Virus record (IMG/VR): IMGVR_UViG_3300022072_000133 | Coordinates: 1-23,760 of that record | DNA from: a virus | DNA: 23,760 nt | Strand: one strand, 5' to 3' | Shown: piece after piece, positions 8,452-14,983 of the stretch | How positions within the stretch are numbered: position 1 is the stretch's first letter | Layout of the letters: the number at the start of each line of letters is the position of its first letter | Position numbers and translations under genes: made by a program | The notes under the pieces: model-generated | The model's database searches: none | What the model saw: only the letters and a program-made list of their open reading frames with translations | Told to the model about the DNA's origin: nothing

Positions 8452-8576
8452 TTCTTGCCCTTCTTGGCCTTGCTCAAGGCGATGGCGACTGCCTGCTTCT
8501 GCGGCTTGCCAGCCTTCATCTCTGCGCGGATGTTACCAGAGATAACCTTCTTTGACGATCCTTTGCGAAGTGGCAT
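8448..8576 (-). CDS. Small basic conserved phage protein, 42 residues
   Basis: Reading from the ATG at 8576 gives MPLRKGSSKKVISGNIRAEM followed by KAGKPQKQAVAIALSKAKKGKK. The KGSS.K.IS.NI..(E/M)...GKP.KQAVAIA.SKA pattern is widespread in phage genomes beside head and tail genes. AAGGAG lies eight bases upstream and the stop makes an ATGA overlap with the adaptor ATG. Eleven of its 42 residues are Lys and two are Arg, so nucleic-acid contact is possible; the function is not known. Confidence 0.8.
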   Translation of the reverse strand: MPLRKGSSKKVISGNIRAEMKAGKPQKQAVAIALSKAKKGKK

Positions 8577-8639
8577 TAGTATTGCTCCTTCGCGAGGATT
8601 TCTATATCACTAAATAATGAAAACATATGGAGAGACGAA

Positions 8640-8807
8640 ATGGACGAAGATTTTGACGACATTTACTTACTGGACCCCCTCAGAATTGCGATAACGGCGC
8701 TGTGCTACCGCGCGTGGGACCGAGACCCTGACCTGCCGGAAGACATCGACCAAGACATTGATAAACTTGTGGCTGCGATACGCGAGGGTCATTTTGAACT
8801 CCAATAA
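8640..8807 (+). CDS. Small acidic protein on the opposite strand, 55 residues
   Basis: An open frame on the plus strand begins ATG at 8640 behind GGAGAGACGAA and encodes MDEDFDDIYLLDPLRIAITA, then LCYRAWDRDPDLPEDIDQDI and DKLVAAIREGHFELQ. The composition is strongly acidic with a plausible amphipathic helix (PLRIAITALCYRAW). It fills an otherwise empty 212-base gap in the minus-strand late block, and its last 19 bases overlap the 3' end of the 533-residue gene in convergent orientation. A TA-rich stretch (8600-8620) upstream could hold a promoter, but no clear -35 is present. Because it opposes all its neighbours it may be an independently expressed early gene. It may alternatively be an unused frame. 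Confidence 0.55.
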   Translation: MDEDFDDIYLLDPLRIAITALCYRAWDRDPDLPEDIDQDIDKLVAAIREGHFELQ

Positions 8808-10390
8808 TCTTCAAGCAAGCCGCGCGCCCAGATGTCGGCGGTGTGTTTGCCCTGACCTCTCGAGATGTCGAGATACTGTTCGGCCGTATCAACCCATTCT
8901 TGGTTCAGAGGTTGGTGCAGCTTTGGGTTGCCCATCAAAGATTTAATATCTTTAGGCATTGGCGTGTACTGACCGGGCTTTAATTTGTCCCGAGCAAGAT
9001 CGGGCGCGCCAATGTTAAACGGCAAGATATCCCCAAAGCTCATGCTCTGAGTCCCTGGCAGGGATGGCATATCGTGCGAGTATGACGGATGTGCGGCTGG
9101 AACTAGCCCAGACTTGATGTCTGGTGTCGCCATCCTGTAGCCTACACCTAGCACGTCGGCGTTAATCAATTCAGGCTCGGTAATCGCGAACCGTGCCTCG
9201 CCAACGTCTGGCGCGCCCCACTCTTTAGGCTTTGATGAGTCAAGAGCTTTGATCACCTTGGCGCGGTTCGACCCTTCCAAGCCACGCAGCCAAACGCTAA
9301 ACTCAGGAGAGCCAAAGTCCGGCATTGCTGACAAAATCTCATCTGACGCTATGCGATCTTTGCCGGATGACAATTTTTGAGATAAAAAGTCTGTGATCAA
9401 GTCTGGTCGGAACGAGTTTGTGCGCTTTGCTACTGTGGCGTCGATCATGTCGGTGTATACGTCCGTCATGTGCTTCGAAAAGTCGCCAGAACGTTCGCCC
9501 ATAGGGAGCGCTGCGAGTAACGGGTCAAGCAGCCCCTCATATTTGTTGAACACATTGGTTTTGGGGATGATGGCCCCATATGCGCTGGCCCATGCCCCAG
9601 TTTTCGGGTCGTCCATATACCTTGGACCACCTTCTAGACGGGAAGTCCCAGGCAACTTTAGATCGCCAACTGTGAGTGGGATGCGGTCTCTTGCGGTGCG
9701 ATCACCTGTGGCGAAAAACATGTCGCGACCTTGGATGTCTGACGGCGTGACAATTTGAGGGTCCAGCAATTGCCCGCCAGTTGTCCCCGTCGTGCTAAAC
9801 AGCGACGGATCCTTCTGATGCTTTGTGGCTGACCACGGCGTGTTCATGGCGGGGTCAAATGACTTCCCCGCGTCTGGGTTTGCCGCGTCGAAATAGTCTT
9901 TGCCAAGAACTGTGTAGTTGGATGGCCTTCCGGCACCCGCGCGCATGATATTCGGATCGTAATCCAGCAAGCCGCGCCCAGCAGACGCAGCGCCGCCGCC
10001 CACAACCAAGCTGGCAGCGTCAAGGGCCGCGCCCTGCATGTCTTCGGCTGGCAAGCGGCCAGATGCCGCGTTGTAGACGTTCTGGCCAGTGCCAAGAATA
10101 CCAGAAATTGCGTCCTGGGCCGCCGCGCGGGGCTCAAAGCCCATTGAGCGTATGCGGTCCATCCCGGAGGCTGCGTTGGGGTCATATGACAGCAAGCCGC
10201 CAAGCGTGCGTGCGCGGCCACTGTCCTCGATACCCTGCGACGGTGCGCCAAGCGAGCCGAGAATGCCAGCCGTCGCGTCGTTCTGCGCGTTATAGGCCCG
10301 CAGCAAGTTATCAGTGTCCACACCCTGCTGAGCCAGTTCGGGCAAGGCTGCCATGAAGTCTTCGCGAGATAATTCAAATATACTTGCCAT
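8789..10390 (-). CDS. Large protein of unknown function downstream of terminase
   Basis: This 533-residue protein follows the large terminase gene by 16 bases, behind only a weak GAG-type ribosome site. The first 25 residues are helical (FELSREDFMAALPELAQQGV). Residues 40-150 are Gly/Ala-rich with repeated LLSYDPN and LLDYDPN; the remainder is mixed alpha/beta with no transmembrane segment. The segment RLEGGPRYMDDPKTGAWASAYGAIIPKTNVFNKYEG recalls large accessory domains of phage polyvalent proteins, which are often injected with DNA, but this resemblance is tentative. A portal protein usually occupies this position; this sequence does not look like one. An internal or ejected virion protein is the most reasonable guess. 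Confidence 0.75.
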   Translation of the reverse strand: MASIFELSREDFMAALPELAQQGVDTDNLLRAYNAQNDATAGILGSLGAPSQGIEDSGRARTLGGLLSYDPNAASGMDRIRSMGFEPRAAAQDAISGILGTGQNVYNAASGRLPAEDMQGAALDAASLVVGGGAASAGRGLLDYDPNIMRAGAGRPSNYTVLGKDYFDAANPDAGKSFDPAMNTPWSATKHQKDPSLFSTTGTTGGQLLDPQIVTPSDIQGRDMFFATGDRTARDRIPLTVGDLKLPGTSRLEGGPRYMDDPKTGAWASAYGAIIPKTNVFNKYEGLLDPLLAALPMGERSGDFSKHMTDVYTDMIDATVAKRTNSFRPDLITDFLSQKLSSGKDRIASDEILSAMPDFGSPEFSVWLRGLEGSNRAKVIKALDSSKPKEWGAPDVGEARFAITEPELINADVLGVGYRMATPDIKSGLVPAAHPSYSHDMPSLPGTQSMSFGDILPFNIGAPDLARDKLKPGQYTPMPKDIKSLMGNPKLHQPLNQEWVDTAEQYLDISRGQGKHTADIWARGLLEDYWSSK

Positions 10391-10406
10391 TATTCTCGGT
10401 CATCCA

Positions 10407-11807
10407 CTAGGCAATCCCCTTCAAATTTCGTTTCAGGGATTTGCCCCAAGTTGACATCTTGCCGCCGTTCGCACTGATGGCGTCAGAGGCCAGCGTGAGG
10501 CAGACGGCGTCGGCAAGGTCGGGTGAGGGCAGACCACGCTTTCGCATCTCGTCCTTGCTCTCAGCCTTCATCTTGCCGCTGCTGACGAAACTATACCTGA
10601 TTGACGTCAATTCAGCAAGTAACTGCTCATTCTTAGGCAGTCGCGATCCACGCTGCTCTAGCCATCCGCGCATCTTGAACCAAAGCTCTGCCCGCAGGTT
10701 GATGTATGTGTCGCCCATCGCCGGGCTTTCGGCCACATTCACGCCGCGCACGGGCAGACCAAGCTCGCGCAAACGGTCAACCACGCCACCGCCCATGCCG
10801 ATCACGTCAACCAGTATCTCACGCGGCCGCAAAGACAGCGGCAGGCCATCATACTCGGCCTTCACGCGTCCGACAGTCTGCATCAAGTCCAAGCCCTGCC
10901 AACTGCTGACTTCGGTGATCACATTCCCCTTACGCTTGGCCAGCGCCGTCTTATCCGAACCAAAGCGAGCCACGTCCAAACCCCAGATTGACGCGGCATT
11001 CTCGTCGATTTCAATGTCGCGGCCGATGGCGCTCTCAACCAAGTGAAACGGGATAATCGTGTCGTCATCCGCCAGCGGAAACTCGCCAAGCACGCGGATG
11101 CGGAAGGCGTTGCTGTCCTCGCCGTAACGCAGGCGCATTTCGTCAACAAATTCATCAGAAACCAACGGACTGTCCACGCACGACCAGCGCCGCGTCCAGT
11201 AGCTGCCCGCAAGCCGCGTCTGGCTCTCGTAAAACGTGCCGCTGGATCGCGTCGGGTTGGATAGCAGGATCGTCGTCGCCGCGTGGCCCGACATCGAACC
11301 CGCAGCCGCCTCGAAGACCTTTTCAGGCACACCAGACGCCTCGTCGATGACCAGCAGCACGTTTTCACTGTGAACCCCAGCCAATGCCTCTGGCGTCTCT
11401 GCCCGCGACGTTCTCGCAGAGATAAACGCCTCCGACGGGGCCGCCGATAATTCAACTCGGTCAGACTTCACCGTCAACATCGGCTTCAACTGCGGTGGCA
11501 ATTCGTTAATCCAACGCTTCAACTCAGCAAACAGCGCGTCAAATAGCTGGCCGCTGGTGGGTGCCGTCACGACGACCTTGTTGGGGAAACGCAGCAGCAC
11601 ATACCACAGCATGGCCCACGAGGCCGTCGTGGACTTACCAGTGCCGTGACCAGAGCGCACAGACATCTTACGCTCACCGCCAGCCAGTGCATCCAGAAAT
11701 TCAGCCTGATACGGCAGCGGCGTCGCGCCGAGGACGTCTTTGACAAATTTAACGGGGTCGTCACGGTATTCGTGAACAAACTCCTCCAGCGGGTTCGGTT
11801 CACTCAT
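10407..11807 (-). CDS. terL: Terminase large subunit
   Basis: This is the ATP-driven DNA-packaging motor and headful/site nuclease. The start at 11807 is taken because AAGGACGTCAGCG precedes it and it overlaps the small-subunit stop by 8 bases; an in-frame start at 11834 is less likely. Of 466 residues, Walker A is SGHGTGKST (52-60), Walker B LLVIDEAS (151-158, D155/E156) and the coupling motif LLSNPTR (181-187). The RNase H-like nuclease has Asp in GLDVARFGSDKT (D278), ILVDVIGMGGGV (D334) and SPDLADA (D430/D433). All catalytic elements appear intact. It acts at the portal vertex with the small subunit encoded just upstream. Confidence 0.95.
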   Translation of the reverse strand: MSEPNPLEEFVHEYRDDPVKFVKDVLGATPLPYQAEFLDALAGGERKMSVRSGHGTGKSTTASWAMLWYVLLRFPNKVVVTAPTSGQLFDALFAELKRWINELPPQLKPMLTVKSDRVELSAAPSEAFISARTSRAETPEALAGVHSENVLLVIDEASGVPEKVFEAAAGSMSGHAATTILLSNPTRSSGTFYESQTRLAGSYWTRRWSCVDSPLVSDEFVDEMRLRYGEDSNAFRIRVLGEFPLADDDTIIPFHLVESAIGRDIEIDENAASIWGLDVARFGSDKTALAKRKGNVITEVSSWQGLDLMQTVGRVKAEYDGLPLSLRPREILVDVIGMGGGVVDRLRELGLPVRGVNVAESPAMGDTYINLRAELWFKMRGWLEQRGSRLPKNEQLLAELTSIRYSFVSSGKMKAESKDEMRKRGLPSPDLADAVCLTLASDAISANGGKMSTWGKSLKRNLKGIA

Positions 11808-12297
11808 CGCTGACGTCCTTGTAATCTGCGTCAATCGCCTGCTCTCGTGCGCGATCCTCCGCCTCGATCTCAGCCATCTGGCTGTTCACTTTCCGCAGCG
11901 CGTCCAAGTGCAAGTCGCCAATACTCAACGTCACGTTCGTCTGTGGCCGCGTGCCGTATTTGCCTTGGTTGAAGCTGCCAGCCATGAATTTGCGCCAGTT
12001 GACCTTCTCACGCGTGGCGGCAATCTCGTTGGTCGTGCTGTTGCCGTCCAACTTGTCCACCATCTCCAAACCCTGCTCGACCAATGCATCGGCAGCCTCC
12101 TCGCGCGCAGTCGCCAAGGCAACCTTGTATTCAGGGTTCTCATTCAGCGCGCGGCTGAGGTACGAACGCGAACACTCGTAACGCCGCGCCAACTCGGCCA
12201 CCGTCACACCAGACGCGATCTGATCATACAGCCAGTCAACGCCACCGTTATCAGCGACTTCCTTCAGGATGCGTCTCTTCAGCGCCTTGCCAGCCAT
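11800..12297 (-). CDS. terS: Terminase small subunit
   Basis: This 165-residue protein has an N-terminal helix-turn-helix (residues 30-52, GVTVAELARRYECSRSYLSRAL). It is followed by NENPEYKVALATAREEAADALVEQGLEMVDKL, the typical linker and oligomerisation helices of Sf6/P22-like small terminases. It recognises the packaging site on phage DNA and loads the large subunit. GGAGAAGACAA precedes the ATG. The order terS-terL with an 8-base overlap is the normal arrangement. The C-terminal tail is charged (AEIEAEDRAREQAIDADYKDVSDE), as expected for the portion that contacts the large subunit. Confidence 0.88.
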   Translation of the reverse strand: MAGKALKRRILKEVADNGGVDWLYDQIASGVTVAELARRYECSRSYLSRALNENPEYKVALATAREEAADALVEQGLEMVDKLDGNSTTNEIAATREKVNWRKFMAGSFNQGKYGTRPQTNVTLSIGDLHLDALRKVNSQMAEIEAEDRAREQAIDADYKDVSDE

Positions 12298-12339
12298 TTG
12301 TCTTCTCCAGTTTTCAAAATTTTACTGCGGGGAGGCGTT

Positions 12340-12882
12340 TTAAGCAAGGGCTGGCCTGCCGTGGTTGGGGTGGAACCCGTGTTCAACCTCGGCGGCTGCG
12401 CGGGCTGCGACGGCGTCGTCGAAGTTGGTAAAACTTCCGAGGTGGACTGTGCGGCCATCGACCTTGACTTGCGCCGTCCAACGCCGCCTCTTCTTATCCC
12501 AGCAGACGCCGATAACGCCAGACGTGTTGGTCGCGGGCGTCTTCATATTGCGCGAGTTTTCCCGTTGCGTAGCCTCGCGCAGGTTTTCAATCCTGTTATC
12601 CGCCCGGTCGCCGTTGATGTGATCTACTTGGTCAATGGGCCAGTCACCCGTATGCAGCGCCCACGCCACCCGGTGGGACTTGTAACGCCGCCCAAGCAAA
12701 GTCATGCGGCCGTAGCCCCTGTGATTCTCCTCATAAACCTGCTTGCCAGCCAGTATGGTATTGAACGCACGAATGGATGCCAGTGACGCGGGGTAGTCCT
12801 CAGTGCGCCTGCACCAAGTGAACTTGCCCGTAGACGGATCATACTTGAGGGTCTCGCGAAGCTGCTCTATCGTAATACTCAT
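12340..12882 (-). CDS. HNH endonuclease with AP2 DNA-binding domain
   Basis: This 180-residue protein has an HNH core at residues 70-104 (HRVAWALHTGDWPIDQVDHINGDRADNRIENLREAT), with the expected His and Asn ligands (H70, D87-H88, N90, N96/N100). An AP2-type domain follows at 121-170 (GVIGVCWDKKRRRWTAQVKVDGRTVHLGSFTNFDDAVAARAAAEVEHGF). AAGGAGTATAGCCA precedes the ATG. This architecture is typical of phage homing-type nucleases, while HNH proteins next to terminase can also assist packaging in cos phages. It is the first gene of the late block, 42 bases ahead of the small terminase. Freestanding homing behaviour is the default reading. Confidence 0.9.
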   Translation of the reverse strand: MSITIEQLRETLKYDPSTGKFTWCRRTEDYPASLASIRAFNTILAGKQVYEENHRGYGRMTLLGRRYKSHRVAWALHTGDWPIDQVDHINGDRADNRIENLREATQRENSRNMKTPATNTSGVIGVCWDKKRRRWTAQVKVDGRTVHLGSFTNFDDAVAARAAAEVEHGFHPNHGRPALA

Positions 12883-12914
12883 TGGCTATACTCCTTCACA
12901 GTTGTGCCAGTCAT

Positions 12915-13072
12915 GTGGTCGGGGCGCTACAACGCCGCTGACCACCCCCTGAGGCTACCCCCAGCAAACGTATGCTGTCAATCTCAAATTTTTTTTAGCG
13001 GTGGTGTGCGTGCGGGGTTGCACAGGCACACGCGCCGCCAAACGGCGACGGGGTGGGGGTCTGAGCGCCCCC
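12915..13072 (-). promoter_or_regulatory. Structured GC-rich leader with three hairpins ahead of the late genes
   Basis: Three stems lie in series: GTGGTC/GACCAC with an inner GGCG/CGCC (12915-12945), CGCCG/CGGCG (13033-13047) and GGGGG/CCCCC (13055-13072). Read on the minus strand they would form the 5' leader of the HNH-terminase transcript. An A8 (T8 on the plus strand, 12990-12997) separates them. No T run follows a stem on the minus strand, so they look like mRNA-stability or processing elements. A TTGACA (12975-12980, minus) has only a poor -10. Confidence 0.4.
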
Positions 13073-13108
13073 GCTGGCCAGGATGATGCCCGGATCATGG
13101 CGAAAGGC

Positions 13109-13140
13109 GCATAACGCTCATTATGTTAAATAAGTTATGC
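13109..13140. repeat. Inverted repeat GCATAAC/GTTATGC
   Basis: Seven-base perfect arms at 13109-13115 and 13134-13140 enclose an AT-rich 18-base centre. The element lies just downstream of the candidate late promoter, a normal place for an operator or an mRNA 5' stem. There is no gene from 12883 to 13309. Confidence 0.45.
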
Positions 13141-13165
13141 AGTGTTTACAGTCACTTAGCTTTTT

Positions 13166-13195
13166 ACAATACCTTTAAGTTGTATATGCCTACAA
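13166..13195 (-). promoter_or_regulatory. Candidate late promoter (weak sigma70-like)
   Basis: On the minus strand TTGTAG (13190-13195) is followed 18 bases later by TATTGT (13166-13171). The -35 is poor and the -10 fair, so it would need an activator. It sits in the most AT-rich part of the gap and points toward the HNH and terminase genes. A 15-base palindrome lies immediately upstream (13197-13211), centred near -45 of the expected start. Confidence 0.35.
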
Positions 13196-13196
13196 A

Positions 13197-13211
13197 TGCT
13201 GCAGTGCAGCA
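13197..13211. promoter_or_regulatory. Perfect 15-base palindrome TGCTGCA-G-TGCAGCA
   Basis: The arms of seven bases are perfect around a single central base, the form expected for a dimeric DNA-binding protein. It abuts the candidate late promoter and lies 9 bases from the direct repeats at 13220-13254. The protein that binds it is unknown. Confidence 0.5.
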
Positions 13212-13219
13212 AACACCAA

Positions 13220-13254
13220 CTGGACCTATGTTGACTTCCAATCTGGACCTATGT
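13220..13254. repeat. Two 12-base direct repeats CTGGACCTATGT, 23 bases apart
   Basis: Copies at 13220-13231 and 13243-13254 are identical; on the minus strand each is ACATAGGTCCAG followed by TTGG or ATTGG. A spacing of 23 bases puts them roughly two helical turns apart, as for activator sites or short iterons. Confidence 0.6.
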
Positions 13255-13309
13255 CACGCGCATGTGCGCCTGTGCTGAGTCGTGTGCGCTGCAGAGCGCT
13301 TTCGTGCTT

Positions 13310-13522
13310 TCACGCGCTGTTAGGCTCGGGTATCACCCAGTCTGTCCGCTTGCCCATCGGCACCTCATCGCCGTCTACCGGATCAATGAAGTCGCCGCCC
13401 TCGTCGCCGATCAGGTTGGCGTCAATCTTACGCACGGCCAGCAGGCGTGACGACGGCGCAGCGGTAAGCTCACGCGGCTTTGGCGGCAGCTCAAACGGCG
13501 TCGCAGGCAACGTAACTTTCAA
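13310..13522 (-). CDS. Small protein of unknown function, TTG start
   Basis: The frame encodes 70 residues from TTG at 13522. The start overlaps the stop of the upstream gene (TTGA) and AGGGTAGG lies a few bases before it. The sequence is Pro-rich at first (LPATPFELPPKPRELTAAP) and then acidic (IGDEGGDFIDPVDGDEVPMGKRTDWVIPEP). No family is recognised. It is the last gene of the early minus-strand run; beyond its stop lie short stems with no T run. Confidence 0.6.
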   Translation of the reverse strand: MKVTLPATPFELPPKPRELTAAPSSRLLAVRKIDANLIGDEGGDFIDPVDGDEVPMGKRTDWVIPEPNSA

Positions 13523-13710
13523 TGCAGCCTACCCTTGCTCGCCAGCATATCAACAACGTGACCAGCGGCCTGCCCCAGAGCGACCAAGACCTCCGTCAGG
13601 CTCACATCCTCCTCCAGCATGTCTTCCACGATCTCCAGAAGGTAATCCACCGCGTCGTCGACAGTCTCCTTGTCGACCAGCGTCATATCCAGCATCAGTG
13701 TTCGCTTCAT
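13519..13710 (-). CDS. Small acidic helical protein of unknown function
   Basis: The ATG at 13710 is preferred because the longer frame would run back through the terminator at 13724-13763. The 63-residue product begins MKRTLMLDMTLVDKETVDDA and continues with VDYLLEIVEDMLEEDVSLTEVLVALGQAAGHVVDML. It is rich in Asp/Glu and Leu with a heptad-like pattern, so a helical hairpin or dimer is likely. The ribosome site is weak (ACGGGCGACACA). Function unknown. Confidence 0.6.
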   Translation of the reverse strand: MKRTLMLDMTLVDKETVDDAVDYLLEIVEDMLEEDVSLTEVLVALGQAAGHVVDMLASKGRLH

Positions 13711-13723
13711 TGTGTCGCCCGTT

Positions 13724-13763
13724 AAAAAAAATGGCCCCAGCTTTCGCCAGAGCCAAGTTGGGG
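13724..13763 (-). terminator. Intrinsic terminator between early minus-strand genes
   Basis: On the minus strand the arm CCCCAACT (plus 13756-13763) pairs with AGCTGGGG (plus 13735-13742) with one mismatch. After CCA comes a run of eight T (13724-13731). This is the form of a rho-independent terminator. It lies 55 bases beyond the stop at 13819 and just before the 63-residue gene, so it should limit read-through of early transcription toward the late control region. Confidence 0.7.
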
Positions 13764-13818
13764 AGGTTGAGGTGAGCTGTGGGAGGACAGGCTCACGCAC
13801 AGGTTAGCCGCAGTTCAT

Positions 13819-14406
13819 TCACAGGTCAATCACATCTTCAACCATAGGTCCAACCCGCGTGATCCTCGCGTCCGGGAAAGAGTTAGCCACCGCTTGCAGG
13901 CTGTCAGAGCGCGAACTGAGCAGCGCACACACGTCTGACACATGGTAGACAACCCATGACGGATGCTTACGCCTGACGGCCCCCAGATCGCCTGTGGCAA
14001 GCAAGCAGTAGACTGTGCCACCCCACTCAACCAAATGCCCGTCCACGGCTGGCGGAAGGTGACCCGCAGCGCGCGCGGTGGCATCCATGACGGCGACGGC
14101 CTTCACCAGCGACGCCGCTATGCCAGCGGCTTCCTGATGCCTCTCCTCAACCATTGCCACGTCCAGCTCAACCTTCAGCTCCGCAAACCTCACTGCGAAC
14201 GCGGGCGGCACACACGACGGCAGAGTGTCACCCCAGACGGTTACGCTGTCGGCGCTGGCTTTGACCCACGGCCTGACCGCAGCCAGCGTCAGGTGATGGT
14301 ACGGCTTCCCGTACGTTGAGTTGCTGCCGACGTCGAACTTGCCCCGTCCGTCCATCGCCTTCTTCTTGGCAGCCTCCGCCGCCTTGCTCACTGGTCGCTT
14401 AGCCAT
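13819..14406 (-). CDS. Phage protein of unknown function, 195 residues
   Basis: The ATG at 14406 gives an 8-base overlap with the upstream stop and has AGAGGG ten bases upstream. The first 20 residues are Lys/Ala-rich (MAKRPVSKAAEAAKKKAMDG) and disordered. A segment with YGKPYHHLTLAAVRPWVKASADSVTVWG follows, then a long helix (FAVRFAELKVELDVAMVEERHQEAAGIAASLVKAVAVMDATARAAG). The C-terminus is alpha/beta (GTVYCLLATGDLGAVRRKHPSWVVYHVSDVCALL). No catalytic motif is recognised. Its place between a small helical gene and the terminator suggests an early accessory role. Confidence 0.7.
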   Translation of the reverse strand: MAKRPVSKAAEAAKKKAMDGRGKFDVGSNSTYGKPYHHLTLAAVRPWVKASADSVTVWGDTLPSCVPPAFAVRFAELKVELDVAMVEERHQEAAGIAASLVKAVAVMDATARAAGHLPPAVDGHLVEWGGTVYCLLATGDLGAVRRKHPSWVVYHVSDVCALLSSRSDSLQAVANSFPDARITRVGPMVEDVIDL

Positions 14407-14644
14407 TGTTCCAGCCCTCTCGCTTTTGCATTGCCTTCTCCTCCGCCAGCCGCCGCCTCTCAGCCTCCGCCGCTTGGTGCAGGCAATGCACGGCCCAGTC
14501 CTCCACATTCCACCGCAGTTTGGATGCGGCCTCGAACTCACACCGAACCATTGTCCTGATGTAAGCCTCTATCTGCTGCGGAGTAAACTGCCACGCCATA
14601 CCCTCTGGCTCATGCTCACGCTGTGCAATCATTTCTTCAACCAT
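14399..14644 (-). CDS. Small unknown protein, 81 residues
   Basis: The product (MVEEMIAQREHEPEGMAWQF..., then QIEAYIRTMVRCEFEAASKLRWNVEDWAVHCLHQAAEAERRRLAEEKA) is predicted to be almost all helix, with a basic/acidic coiled C-terminus. GAGAG and AAGGAAT lie upstream of the ATG at usable spacing. It overlaps the next gene by 8 bases. It is the first gene downstream of the repeat-rich gap 14645-14983. Function unknown. Confidence 0.68.
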   Translation of the reverse strand: MVEEMIAQREHEPEGMAWQFTPQQIEAYIRTMVRCEFEAASKLRWNVEDWAVHCLHQAAEAERRRLAEEKAMQKREGWNNG

Positions 14645-14805
14645 CGTACTCTCATTCCTTCTTTAAAGTTAACTCATGCCGAAGCCGTTCGTCTGGGGCT
14701 TGCGTCTGTGACTTTCGCTTCAGCGAAAAAGGCACTGACGCCTGCCCCGTGTCGGACAAAACAAGAGAGTGTACGCTTTTAGCGGACTCTGTTTAGACAG
14801 GGGTG

Positions 14806-14834
14806 TTGACAACTGCGTCGCTGGTGGTTAAAAT
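14806..14834 (+). promoter_or_regulatory. Near-consensus sigma70 promoter facing right, with no gene behind it
   Basis: TTGACA (14806-14811), exactly 17 bases, then TAAAAT (14829-14834). This is the best promoter in the window. The spacer contains the repeat arm TGCGTCGCTGGT (14814-14825), so a protein bound to that repeat would block RNA polymerase. Transcription would begin near 14841 and reaches a strong terminator at 14878-14904. Confidence 0.75.
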
Positions 14835-14840
14835 CTCGTT

Positions 14841-14904
14841 AGAGATTTCAGGAAATCCAGTGACGCACTTTTATGATAACACCCCAGTTTGCGGGTGTTT
14901 TTTT
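14841..14904 (+). ncRNA. Predicted small RNA of about 64 bases between promoter and terminator
   Basis: The promoter at 14806-14834 predicts a start near 14841 and the intrinsic terminator ends at 14904. No frame with a ribosome site lies between. The RNA would carry the arm AAATCCAGTGACGCA (14853-14867) as a single-stranded stretch ahead of the terminator stem. That arm is complementary to TGCGTCACTGGA, which is present in the minus-strand messenger of the helix-turn-helix gene, so pairing with that messenger is possible. Both the transcript and its target are inferred. Confidence 0.55.
14878..14904 (+). terminator. Strong intrinsic terminator on the plus strand
   Basis: AACACCC (14878-14884) pairs with GGGTGTT (14893-14899) around an 8-base loop, followed by seven T (14898-14904). 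The minus strand has no T run after the stem, so it works in the plus direction only. No plus-strand gene precedes it; the only candidate transcript is the one from the promoter at 14806. Confidence 0.8.
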
Positions 14905-14983
14905 ATGCCTAATCTGCGTCACTGGATTTTAGCTGTTTTCCCACTGACGCAAACACCCATCAAACCCCTTGTTTCATTGACGT

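Noticed and set aside
8281-8613. Plus-strand frame of 110 residues opposite the adaptor gene
   Set aside because: It lies antisense to the adaptor and the 42-residue basic gene, both well supported, and it lacks a ribosome site.
11908-12786. Long plus-strand frame of 292 residues opposite terS and the HNH gene
   Set aside because: It is antisense to two well-recognised genes, has no ribosome site and no recognisable domain; it is a by-product of GC-rich coding DNA.
12960-12980. TTGACA on the minus strand as late promoter
   Set aside because: The hexamer is perfect but the sequence 17-18 bases downstream (GTAGCC/TAGCCT) is a poor -10; it is kept only as a note.
14713-14730. TTTCGC-TTCA-GCGAAA hairpin as a terminator
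   Set aside because: No T run follows the stem on either strand; it is better read as the interior of repeat unit 1.
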